Assembly (NCBI GenBank): GCA_904419095.1 | Contig: CAJFQT010000093.1 | Span: 1-5,677, forward strand | Direction: 5' to 3' | DNA from: an uncultured Clostridia bacterium | Lineage (GTDB): Bacteria > Bacillota > Clostridia > TANB77 > CAG-508 | Length of the DNA: 5,677 bases | Shown: piece by piece, positions 1-5,641 of the stretch | Layout: each line of letters opens with the position of its first letter | Numbering within the stretch: the first letter of the stretch is position 1 | Notes under the pieces: generated by a model | What the model was told of the DNA's origin: nothing | Database searches by the model: none | What the model saw: only the letters and a program-made list of their open reading frames with translations | Program-made: the position numbers and the translations under genes

Positions 1-816
1 TATGCATTTGTAGGACCATCAGGGACGGGAAAAAGTTACAGAGCACAAATGGTAGCAAGTGAAAAAAATATAAACTTCATAATAGATGATGGGCTTTTAA
101 TAAAAGATAATGAAGTAATAGCAGGCGAATCTGCAAAAAAAGCACCAACAAAAATAGAAACAGTAAAACATGCACTATTTTACAGAGATGAAGAAAAAGA
201 AGAAATAGTAAAAGCATTAAAAAAATATAAACCAGAAAGCATATTAATACTTGGAACATCAGATGGAATGGTAAAGAAAATAGCAGAAAACTTAGGACTA
301 CCAGAAATATCTGAAACAATATATATAACAGATGTAGCAACAAAGCAAGAAATGGAAACCGCAAGAAGAATAAGAGTAACAGAAGGAAAGCATGTAATAC
401 CAGTACCAACATTTGAAATAAAGAAAGATTTTTCAGGATATTTATTAGACCCACTTCAAATATTCAAATCAAAAGGAAAAGGGCAAAAACCATACATATC
501 AGAAAAATCAATAATAAGACCAACATTTAGTTACATGGGAAAATTCACAATATCAGACACAGTATTCAGACAAATATTAGAATATCTTGCATCAAAAACA
601 CCAGGAATATATAAAATATTAAAAACAAGAGTAGAAAACTACGGTGAAGGTGTAAAATTATATATGGAAGTCACAGTAGTATATGGAACTAATGTGGTAA
701 AAGATATAAAAAATTTCAAAGAAAAAGCAAGAAAAGAAATTGAAAAATTAACGGCAATGAATGTTGTAGAGTTAGATGTAGTAGCCAAAAACATATATGT
801 ACCAGGAAAAAGTTAG
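1..816 (+). CDS. P-loop ATPase with C-terminal Asp23/Gls24-like domain (5' partial)
   Basis: The reading frame is open from base 1, so the true start lies upstream of the window; 271 residues are visible. A Walker A motif, GPSGTGKS, is at visible residues 5-12. It is followed by an IIDDG stretch (about 26-30), and a second alpha/beta section contains ILILGTSDGM (about 81-90). The last ~95 residues (about 173-266) resemble the Asp23/Gls24 (DUF322) fold: a YMGKFTISD start, a V-x-x-I-x-x-YLASKTPGIY helix, then a strand-rich VKLYMEVTVVYG and a final VVELDVVAKNIYV. Asp23/Gls24 proteins are small cell-envelope or stress-associated proteins of Firmicutes. The nucleotide-binding half suggests that ATP binding drives or senses something for that domain, but the actual role is unknown. 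An ATG at 49 would cut into the sequence after the Walker A motif and is not the start. The TAG stop overlaps the first base of a REP-like repeat. The Asp23 assignment is from sequence resemblance only; I am confident of the P-loop and fairly confident of the domain. Confidence 0.85.
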   Translation, partial: YAFVGPSGTGKSYRAQMVASEKNINFIIDDGLLIKDNEVIAGESAKKAPTKIETVKHALFYRDEEKEEIVKALKKYKPESILILGTSDGMVKKIAENLGLPEISETIYITDVATKQEMETARRIRVTEGKHVIPVPTFEIKKDFSGYLLDPLQIFKSKGKGQKPYISEKSIIRPTFSYMGKFTISDTVFRQILEYLASKTPGIYKILKTRVENYGEGVKLYMEVTVVYGTNVVKDIKNFKEKARKEIEKLTAMNVVELDVVAKNIYVPGKS

Positions 817-844
817 GAACGTTTGGGACACTCCATTTCGTTCC
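816..844 (+). repeat. Left REP-like arm, 29 bp
   Basis: The arm begins ggaacgtttgggacac and ends atttcgttcc. Terminal 6-bp complementary ends (ggaacg/cgttcc) make it an imperfect hairpin with mismatched T-T positions and an inner gg/cc pair. It is a near copy, in reverse orientation, of 982-1010. Its first base is the last base of the TAG stop codon of the upstream gene. Confidence 0.85.
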
Positions 845-902
845 TAAATAGGGTTCTATAGTAGACTACAAGCCAGTTTCAAAGATTTATTTTAGATTTT
901 TT

Positions 903-941
903 TTGAAAGTATATTTAAGAAAAAAATAAATTTAATATAAT
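903..941 (+). promoter_or_regulatory. Candidate promoter for cmk-plsC inside the inverted pair
   Basis: TTGAAA at 903-908 is followed after 17 bp by ATAAAT (926-931). A perfect TATAAT lies a little further at 936-941 with a weak TTTAAG (914-919) 16 bp before it. Another TATAAT is at 946-951. The stretch is so AT-rich that chance matches are expected, and I cannot choose between the registers. A promoter here is plausible because no other good candidate precedes cmk. Confidence 0.35.
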
Positions 942-981
942 ATTATATAATATAAATATTTAATACTACATAATTATAGTA

Positions 982-1010
982 GGAACGATTTGGCGTGTCC
1001 CAAACGTTCC
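982..1010 (-). repeat. Right REP-like arm, 29 bp, inverted copy of the left arm
   Basis: The arm begins ggaacgatttggcg and ends gtgtcccaaacgttcc, the last 16 bases being the exact reverse complement of the first 16 bases of the left arm. Differences from the left arm are confined to three central positions. It ends 3 nt before the AAGGAG ribosome binding site of cmk (1014-1019), so folding here could affect cmk translation. Confidence 0.85.
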
Positions 1011-1025
1011 AAAAAGGAGAGAAAA

Positions 1026-1685
1026 ATGTCATTTATAGTAGCAATAGATGGACCTGCTGGAGCAGGAAAAGGAACAATAACAAAATTAGTAGGAGAAAGA
1101 TTAGGATTAGTAAATATTGATACAGGAGCAACTTTTAGATGTGTTGCTTTAAATATGATACAAGAAAATATAAAGATAGAAGAAGAAAAAAAAATACAAG
1201 AAGTTTTAGATAAAATTCATATTAAAATGGAACCTAATGGAAAAATCTTTTTAAATGAAAAAGAAGTAACAAAAAGAATCAGAGAGAATGATGTGAATGA
1301 TTTAGTTTCACCAGTATCAACATTGCCAATTGTTAGAAATAAATTATTAGAAATACAAAGAAAAATTGCAGAAGGAAAAAATGTTATTATGGAAGGAAGA
1401 GACATAGGAACAGTAGTATTTCCAAATGCAGATGTAAAGATTTATTTAGATGCCACAGCAGAAGAAAGAGCAAGAAGAAGAGTTTTACAAAATCAAGAAA
1501 AAGGAATAGAAGCTTCTTATGAAGAAGTTCTAGAAAAAATTAAAGAAAGAGACAAAAGAGATTCTACAAGAGAAATTGCACCTTTAAAAAAAGCAGAGGA
1601 TGCAATATATGTAGATTCTACTAATTTGAATATTGACCAAGTAGTAGAAGAAGTTATAAACATTATTAAAGATGTATCAAAATAA
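1026..1685 (+). CDS. cmk: Cytidylate kinase
   Basis: Cytidylate kinase phosphorylates CMP and dCMP with ATP in the cytoplasm, giving CDP/dCDP for nucleic acid and CDP-lipid synthesis. The 219-residue protein is the normal bacterial length. It opens with the typical SFIVAIDGPAGAGKGT, Walker A being GPAGAGKG at residues 9-16. It continues with the CMP-binding region DTGATFR (32-38), the family signature EGRDIGTVVFPNADVKIYLDA (about 123-143) and the lid/C-terminal block RDKRDSTRE-x-APLKKAEDAI-x-VDST (175-199). The usual DTGAMYR reads DTGATFR here, a modest variation. I chose the ATG at 1026 because AAGGAG (1014-1019) lies 6 nt before it and the family motif starts at once. A longer TTG start at 990 would translate the repeat arm. 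plsC follows 79 bp downstream on the same strand, a common clostridial adjacency, so the two are probably co-transcribed. Confidence 0.97.
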   Translation: MSFIVAIDGPAGAGKGTITKLVGERLGLVNIDTGATFRCVALNMIQENIKIEEEKKIQEVLDKIHIKMEPNGKIFLNEKEVTKRIRENDVNDLVSPVSTLPIVRNKLLEIQRKIAEGKNVIMEGRDIGTVVFPNADVKIYLDATAEERARRRVLQNQEKGIEASYEEVLEKIKERDKRDSTREIAPLKKAEDAIYVDSTNLNIDQVVEEVINIIKDVSK

Positions 1686-1764
1686 AAGGCTATAATAAAG
1701 ATAATTGTACAAATATAAGTTGCAGTTTATGCCCAAAAATAAAACATTATTGAGGAGAAAAAAA

Positions 1765-2361
1765 ATGAAAAAAGTTATTAAAGAAATATTAAAATGGATT
1801 GTTAGAGGAGCAATATTTATATGGTTTAAAATAGTGTATCAGGCAGAAATAAAAGGATTAGAAAATGTGCCCAAAACAGGTCCAATTATTTTCTGTGGAA
1901 ATCACAGAAGTTATGCTGACCCACCACTAATGGTTGTTACAGCAAAGAGGGATATGAAATTTTTAGCAAAGGAAGAATTATATAAAAATAAATTTTTAGC
2001 ATTTTTAGGATGGATATTTGAAGCAATACCAGTAAAAAGAGATGAAAAAGATGTATCTGCTATAAAACAATCATTAAAAGTTTTAAAAGAAGGAAAATGT
2101 ATAGCTTTATTTCCAGAAGGAACAAGAAATGGTTTAGAAAAGGGTGAAAAAGTAAAAGATGGAGTAGCATTTTTTGCAGTAAGAAGCGGAGCAAAGGTTG
2201 TGCCTTGTGGAATAAAAGGTGGTACAAAAGAACATCATAAAATTATAATTACATATGGAAAAGCTTTAGATTACAGTGAATATAAGGGATGCAAAGATAA
2301 AGAAGTTTTAGATAAAATAACAAAAGAAATAATGGATAATATAATAGAATTGACAAAATAG
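1765..2361 (+). CDS. plsC: 1-acyl-sn-glycerol-3-phosphate acyltransferase (PlsC/LPLAT family)
   Basis: PlsC transfers an acyl group to lysophosphatidic acid to make phosphatidic acid at the cytoplasmic membrane face. The 198-residue protein has the acyltransferase blocks in order: catalytic NHRSYAD (H47 and D52 of the HX4D motif), the IPVKRD block (88-93), the FPEGTR glycerophosphate-binding motif (116-121) and a VVPCGIKG block (145-152). A short hydrophobic N-terminal segment (about 8-25, with IVRGAIFIWFKIVY) probably anchors it to the membrane. The ATG at 1765 is preceded by GAGGAG (1752-1757). The in-frame TTG at 1705 would add 20 residues and has no ribosome binding site. It lies 79 bp after cmk with no terminator between them. 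Its last codons carry the -35 element of the promoter for the next gene. The family is certain; exact acyl acceptor specificity is inferred from length and motifs. Confidence 0.93.
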   Translation: MKKVIKEILKWIVRGAIFIWFKIVYQAEIKGLENVPKTGPIIFCGNHRSYADPPLMVVTAKRDMKFLAKEELYKNKFLAFLGWIFEAIPVKRDEKDVSAIKQSLKVLKEGKCIALFPEGTRNGLEKGEKVKDGVAFFAVRSGAKVVPCGIKGGTKEHHKIIITYGKALDYSEYKGCKDKEVLDKITKEIMDNIIELTK

Positions 2362-2378
2362 TAATAAAGTAGTATAAT
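2350..2378 (+). promoter_or_regulatory. Perfect-consensus sigma-A promoter for typA
   Basis: TTGACA (2350-2355), a 17-bp spacer and TATAAT (2373-2378) match the housekeeping consensus exactly. The -35 box is inside the last codons of plsC. Transcription would start near 2385, leaving a leader of about 88 nt before typA. Confidence 0.85.
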
Positions 2379-2402
2379 CTTTAAAGCTTATTTTACGAGA
2401 TG

Positions 2403-2432
2403 AAGCGTTTTTCACAAATGAAAGACGTTTTT
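2403..2432 (+). terminator. Terminator-like hairpin in the typA leader / end of the cmk-plsC unit
   Basis: A core stem of 9 pairs, cgtttttca (2406-2414) with tgaaagacg (2419-2427) and one G-U, closes a caaa loop. It can be extended outward by a G-U and two A-U pairs into the T-run 2428-2432. The shape is that of a weak intrinsic terminator. It sits about 20 nt downstream of the predicted typA start site, so it would act on cmk-plsC read-through and on typA transcripts alike. Confidence 0.6.
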
Positions 2433-2472
2433 GTTATTAAAAATTAAAAATAAATAAAAAGGAAGGATAGAG

Positions 2473-4287
2473 ATGAATAACCAAAAAATAAGAAACATAG
2501 CAATAATAGCACACGTAGATCATGGAAAAACTACATTAGTAGATGCAATGCTTAAACAAAGTCACGTATTTAGAGAAAACGAACAAGTACAAGAAAGAGT
2601 AATGGACTCAAATGACTTAGAGAAAGAAAGAGGAATAACAATACTTTCTAAAAATACATCTGTTATGTATAATGACATAAAAATAAATATAGTAGATACA
2701 CCAGGACATGCTGATTTTGGAGGAGAAGTAGAAAGAGTTTTAAAAACAGTAGATGGAGTATTACTATTAGTAGATGCATTTGAAGGAGCAATGCCACAAA
2801 CAAGAGAAGTATTAAAAAAATCATTAGCATTAGGATTAAAACCAATAGTAGTAATAAATAAAATAGATAGACCAGGAGCAACTCCAGAAAAAGTAGTAGA
2901 TCAAGTAATAGAACTATTTATAGAACTAGATGCAACAGATGAGCAATTAGACTTTCCAGTAGTATATGCATCAGCAAAAAATGGAATTGCAAAAATGGAC
3001 TTATCAGAAGAAACAACAGATTTACATTGTCTATTTGAAACAATAGTAAACACAATAAAAGCACCAAACTGTGACTTAGAAGGGCCAGCACAAATGCTTG
3101 TATCTAACATAGATTACGATGATTATGTTGGAAGAATAGCAGTAGGAAGAATAGAAAGAGGAACATTTAAACTTAATATGCCTGTTAGCATATGTGGAAA
3201 AGAAGACAAAGTTACACAAGGTAGAATAGCAAAACTATATACACATGTAGGATTAAAAAGAGTAGAAGTCGAAGAAGTAGGAGCAGGAGATATTATAGCA
3301 CTTGCAGGACTACCAGATATCAACATAGGAGACACAATATGTGACTTCAATCATCCAGAAAAAATACCATTTGTAGATATAGATGAACCAACAGTATCAA
3401 TGACATTTAGTGTAAACAATGGACCATTTGCAGGAAGAGAAGGACAATTCATAACATCACGCCACATTCGTGATAGATTATTTAAAGAACTAGAAAGAAA
3501 TGTCTCATTAAGAGTAAAAGAAACAGCAAGTCCAGACTCTTTTGAAGTATCAGGAAGAGGAGAATTACACTTAGCAGTTTTAATTGAAACAATGAGAAGA
3601 GAAGGATTTGAATTACTTGTATCTAGACCAAAAGTTATCTTCAAAGAAATAGATGGAGTAAAATGTGAACCAATAGAAAGATTAGTAGTAAATGTACCAG
3701 ATGATTGCATTGGAAATGTAATTGAAAAATTAGGAAGAAGAAAAGCAGAAATGGTAAACATGGAGCCAGCTGAAAGTGGACATACAAAAGTTGAATTCAA
3801 GATTCCAGCAAGAGGATTAATAGGATATCGTACAGAATTTTTAACAGATACAAAAGGTGAAGGAACAATGAATCACATATTTGACAGCTATGAACCATAC
3901 AAAGGAGATATCCAAGCACGTGTAAGAGGAACAATAGTTGCATTTGAAAATGGAAAATCTGTAACATATGGATTATATAATGCACAAGATAAAGGAGAAC
4001 TATTTATAGGACCAGGTGTAGATGTATATGAAGGAATGATAGTAGGTCTAAACTCAAGAGGAGAAGACTTAGCGATAAATGTATGTAAAGAAAAACATTT
4101 AACAAATACAAGAGCATCAGGTTCAGATGAAGCATTACGTCTAGTACCACCAATTCAAATGTCACTTGAAAAAGCAATAGAATTTATTCAAGATGATGAG
4201 CTTGTAGAAGTAACACCAAAATCAATTAGATTAAGAAAGAAAATATTAGACAGTAAAGAAAGAGAAAGAGCAAACAGAAGTAAATAA
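2473..4287 (+). CDS. typA: Ribosome-associated translational GTPase TypA/BipA
   Basis: TypA (BipA) is a GTPase of the EF-G/LepA superfamily that binds the ribosome and is linked in other bacteria to ribosome assembly, low-temperature growth and stress adaptation. The 604-residue protein is full length for the family. G motifs are all present: G1 AHVDHGKT (13-20), G2 RGITI (53-57), G3 DTPGHADF (75-82), G4 NKID (129-132) and G5 SAKNG (167-171). A beta-barrel domain II follows (about 205-290), then the EF-G-like domain with SGRGELHLAVLIETMRREG and the second such domain with PARGLIGYRTEFLTDTKGEG. The TypA-specific C-terminal domain ends the protein, with KEKHLTNTRASGSDEALRL and a basic tail. This C-terminal domain separates it from EF-G and LepA. 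The ATG at 2473 has AGGAAGG about 6 nt before it. It has its own consensus promoter and no clear U-tailed terminator behind it. Confidence 0.98.
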   Translation: MNNQKIRNIAIIAHVDHGKTTLVDAMLKQSHVFRENEQVQERVMDSNDLEKERGITILSKNTSVMYNDIKINIVDTPGHADFGGEVERVLKTVDGVLLLVDAFEGAMPQTREVLKKSLALGLKPIVVINKIDRPGATPEKVVDQVIELFIELDATDEQLDFPVVYASAKNGIAKMDLSEETTDLHCLFETIVNTIKAPNCDLEGPAQMLVSNIDYDDYVGRIAVGRIERGTFKLNMPVSICGKEDKVTQGRIAKLYTHVGLKRVEVEEVGAGDIIALAGLPDINIGDTICDFNHPEKIPFVDIDEPTVSMTFSVNNGPFAGREGQFITSRHIRDRLFKELERNVSLRVKETASPDSFEVSGRGELHLAVLIETMRREGFELLVSRPKVIFKEIDGVKCEPIERLVVNVPDDCIGNVIEKLGRRKAEMVNMEPAESGHTKVEFKIPARGLIGYRTEFLTDTKGEGTMNHIFDSYEPYKGDIQARVRGTIVAFENGKSVTYGLYNAQDKGELFIGPGVDVYEGMIVGLNSRGEDLAINVCKEKHLTNTRASGSDEALRLVPPIQMSLEKAIEFIQDDELVEVTPKSIRLRKKILDSKERERANRSK

Positions 4288-4292
4288 AACGA

Positions 4293-4345
4293 TTATTATT
4301 TAGTGTAGTATAGAACTTCTCTACAGAATTAGAGCTGAGTAATAA
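4293..4345 (+). other. Possible structured RNA element after typA
   Basis: The 11-nt segments 4293-4303 (ttattatttag) and 4335-4345 (ctgagtaataa) can pair along their whole length with two G-U pairs. Inside, tgtag (4304-4308) can pair with ctaca (4321-4325). A competing inner hairpin ctcta/tagag (4319-4323 with 4330-4334) is also possible. No T-run follows, so it does not look like a standard terminator. It may only mark the 3' end of the typA message, or be chance in AT-rich DNA. Confidence 0.3.
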
Positions 4346-4385
4346 AATAAAAGATAAAAAAAGTTAAAAATAGAATCAATATTAC

Positions 4386-4414
4386 TTGACTATCTAGAAA
4401 AATAATAATATACT
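4386..4414 (+). promoter_or_regulatory. Near-consensus sigma-A promoter for the 51-aa gene
   Basis: TTGACT (4386-4391), a 17-bp spacer and TATACT (4409-4414) differ from consensus at one base in each box. The start of transcription would be near 4421, about 22 nt before the ATG at 4443, leaving just enough leader for the ribosome binding site. Confidence 0.78.
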
Positions 4415-4442
4415 AACCCTATAAAAATTAGGAGGGGACAGT

Positions 4443-4598
4443 ATGAGCAAAAAAGATTGGTATCTAATGGCAGCACGGAAATACACAAAATGGGGAAAAG
4501 ACCAAGAAAATGCAGAAGAATTAAAAGAAAAGATGCCCCAAACTCATCAAACAGATATAGAAAAAATGAATTTTGATGAGGACGAGATTTATGAGTAA
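4443..4598 (+). CDS. Small hypothetical protein, 51 aa
   Basis: I do not recognise this protein. The 52-codon frame starts at ATG 4443 behind a very strong site, AGGAGGGG (4430-4437), and ends at TAA 4596-4598. The product begins MSKKDWYLMAARKYTKWG. It has a basic, tryptophan-containing first third (W6, W17), a Lys/Glu-rich, probably helical middle (about 18-31) and an acidic tail with FDEDEIYE. There is no signal peptide or membrane segment, so it is probably a soluble cytoplasmic protein. It has its own near-consensus promoter and is followed at once by a perfect 17-bp hairpin, so it forms a single-gene transcript between typA and the methyltransferase. It uses a CGG arginine codon, which I did not see in frame in the neighbours (they use mostly AGA). 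The signals for expression make a real gene likely; function is unknown. Confidence 0.8.
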   Translation: MSKKDWYLMAARKYTKWGKDQENAEELKEKMPQTHQTDIEKMNFDEDEIYE

Positions 4599-4640
4599 AA
4601 GATTAATGCTGTCAAATGACAGCATTAATCTTTATATAAG
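4598..4640 (+). terminator. Perfect 17-bp hairpin terminator after the 51-aa gene
   Basis: Arms 4598-4614 and 4617-4633 are exact reverse complements (core gattaatgctgtca) around a two-base AA centre. The effective loop would be AAAT-like after the innermost pair opens. The left arm starts with the last base of the TAA stop. The following tail is tttatata, only moderately T-rich, but the stem is long; the flanking A and T runs would let it work in both directions. Confidence 0.8.
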
Positions 4641-4721
4641 AAAAATTATTTTCTATACAATAATAAAAGTAGCAAAGCAAAAATAATAGTTTAAAATTGT
4701 AAAAAAAGAAGGAATGGAAAG

Positions 4722-5309
4722 ATGAATAAAGAAGCATTAGAAACAATTAAACAAAAAGCAATACAAGAACACATACCAATAATAATGGATGAAACATTAG
4801 AAACAATAAAAAAGTATATGAAAGACAAAAAAGTAAATAGAATATTAGAAATAGGCACAGCAGTAGGATATTCAGGAATATGTTTTACAGAGCTACTTAC
4901 AGAAACGGGAAAAATAGATACAATAGAAAGAGAAACAGAGAGAGTAATAGAAGCAAAGCAAAATATAAAAAAAGCAGAAGTCGAAAAAATGATAAACATC
5001 TATGAAGGAGATGCAGTAGAAATATTGCCAACATTAAACGATAAATATGACATGATTTTTATAGATGCAGCAAAAGGAAAATATCCTTTTTTCTTAAAAG
5101 AAGCATTAAGAATGTTAAATAAGAATGGAATTATATTTGCAGACAATATTTTATATAAAGGATATGTTATGAGTGACTATAATAAACATAAACAAAGAAC
5201 AGCAGTTAGAAATTTAAGAGAATATATAAAAGAAGTTACAGAAAACCCAAATTTAGAGACAGAAATTTTAGAAGTTGGAGATGGATTAGCAATTAGTAGA
5301 TTAAAATAG
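4722..5309 (+). CDS. trmR: TrmR/YrrM-type SAM-dependent O-methyltransferase (tRNA 5-hydroxyuridine methyltransferase)
   Basis: This is a class I SAM-dependent methyltransferase of the caffeoyl-CoA/catechol O-methyltransferase-like family (methyltransferase_3). In Bacillus subtilis the family member TrmR (YrrM) methylates 5-hydroxyuridine at tRNA wobble position 34 to 5-methoxyuridine. The 195-residue protein has motif I LEIGTAVGYSG (42-52), an acidic ribose-binding E70 in TIER, the metal/catalytic region IDAAKGKYPFFLKEALRML (about 114-132, D115), ADNILYKGYV (140-149, with D141 and N142 as likely metal ligands) and the end VGDGLAISR (185-193). The DAAKGxYP and DNxLYKGxV forms are those I associate with YrrM rather than with plant or porphyrin enzymes. 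The ATG at 4722 has GAAGGA (4708-4713) 8 nt upstream. It is slightly shorter than the B. subtilis protein at the N-terminus. A strong terminator follows. Fold assignment is secure; the tRNA substrate is inferred. Confidence 0.88.
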   Translation: MNKEALETIKQKAIQEHIPIIMDETLETIKKYMKDKKVNRILEIGTAVGYSGICFTELLTETGKIDTIERETERVIEAKQNIKKAEVEKMINIYEGDAVEILPTLNDKYDMIFIDAAKGKYPFFLKEALRMLNKNGIIFADNILYKGYVMSDYNKHKQRTAVRNLREYIKEVTENPNLETEILEVGDGLAISRLK

Positions 5310-5366
5310 TAAAAACGATTAAATTGCTAAACAAATTATTCCATATAATTTATAAAAGAATTGTAA

Positions 5367-5423
5367 AAAGCACAGAGAAGTAAATTTAATTATTAAATTA
5401 CTTCTCTGTGCTTTATATTTTTT
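5367..5423 (+). terminator. Strong intrinsic terminator after trmR
   Basis: A 16-bp stem, aaagcacagagaagta (5367-5382) with tacttctctgtgcttt (5399-5414), continues inward past a single-A bulge into atttaa/ttaaat around a short loop. The tail 5416-5423 is tattttttt. It is the clearest intrinsic terminator in the window and closes the trmR transcript 58 nt after its stop codon. Confidence 0.92.
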
Positions 5424-5629
5424 AAAAAATTTTTATATAAATTATTTTGATTTATAATTATCTAAAAACTAAGAAAACTATATCATTTTCTAATAAAAAA
5501 AGCAATACATAAAAAAGAAAAAATTAAATATAGAAGTTTGAAAAAATACAAATGAAAACCTTTCTACGTATGACAGTGTCAAGTGTTTTGTAAAAATATA
5601 AATTATTTAAATCAAAATACTTTATAAAA
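5424..5629. other. AT-rich intergenic spacer before the last gene
   Basis: The 332-bp gap between trmR and the next gene holds the terminator described separately and then this stretch, in which I see no convincing gene. It is dominated by A and T runs up to about 5560. The one less AT-rich patch contains an 11-bp perfect palindrome, TGACA-G-TGTCA (5571-5581). A TATAAA at 5597-5602 lies just downstream, but no good -35 box is at the right distance, so I do not name a promoter, although one for the downstream gene should be here. Confidence 0.6.
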
Positions 5630-5641
5630 GGAGGAATTAAA

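Larger units (their letters stand above)
814..1012. mobile_element. REP-like inverted pair (BIME or MITE-like element)
   Basis: Two 29-bp arms in opposite orientation (816-844 and 982-1010) enclose about 137 bp of AT-rich, non-coding DNA. The reverse complement of the left arm matches the right arm at 26 of 29 positions. Each arm is itself an imperfect palindrome with ends ggaacg and cgttcc. No target-site duplication is evident: the left flank reads ...aaaaagtta and the right flank aaaaaggag. There is no transposase gene in the window. This architecture fits paired REP sequences moved by a Y1 (RAYT-type) transposase better than a classical insertion sequence. A purely structural RNA element is the main alternative. 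The mobile nature is inference. Confidence 0.5.

Noticed and set aside
77..454. Minus-strand open frame of 125 codons, and the other minus-strand frames at 1217-1405, 2663-2881, 2901-3110, 3123-3350, 3351-3800, 3797-3985 and 4691-4999
   Set aside because: They lie opposite well-supported genes. Several (77-454, 2663-2881, 3797-3985) are Leu/Phe-rich low-complexity products, as expected from the complement of A-rich codons, and none matches a family I know.
814..1012. Classical MITE with TA target duplication
   Set aside because: A TA precedes the left arm but AA follows the right arm, so no TA duplication frames the element.
990..1025. Longer cmk start at TTG 990
   Set aside because: The added 12 residues translate the repeat arm and the ribosome binding site itself; the ATG at 1026 has a well-placed AAGGAG and begins at the conserved family sequence.
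1691..1696. TATAAT between cmk and plsC as a plsC promoter
   Set aside because: There is no acceptable -35 box about 17 bp upstream; in DNA this AT-rich a lone TATAAT is expected by chance.
1705..1764. Longer plsC start at TTG 1705
   Set aside because: No ribosome binding site precedes it, and the GAGGAG before the ATG at 1765 is well placed.
2400..2447. 15-codon open frame (begins MKRFSQMKDVF) overlapping the hairpin in the typA leader, as a possible leader peptide
   Set aside because: It has no ribosome binding site and no run of a single regulatory amino acid codon; overlap with the hairpin is more easily explained by chance.
5552..5593. 13-residue open frame around the palindrome (begins MKTFLRMTV)
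   Set aside because: There is no ribosome binding site and it is too short to separate from chance.
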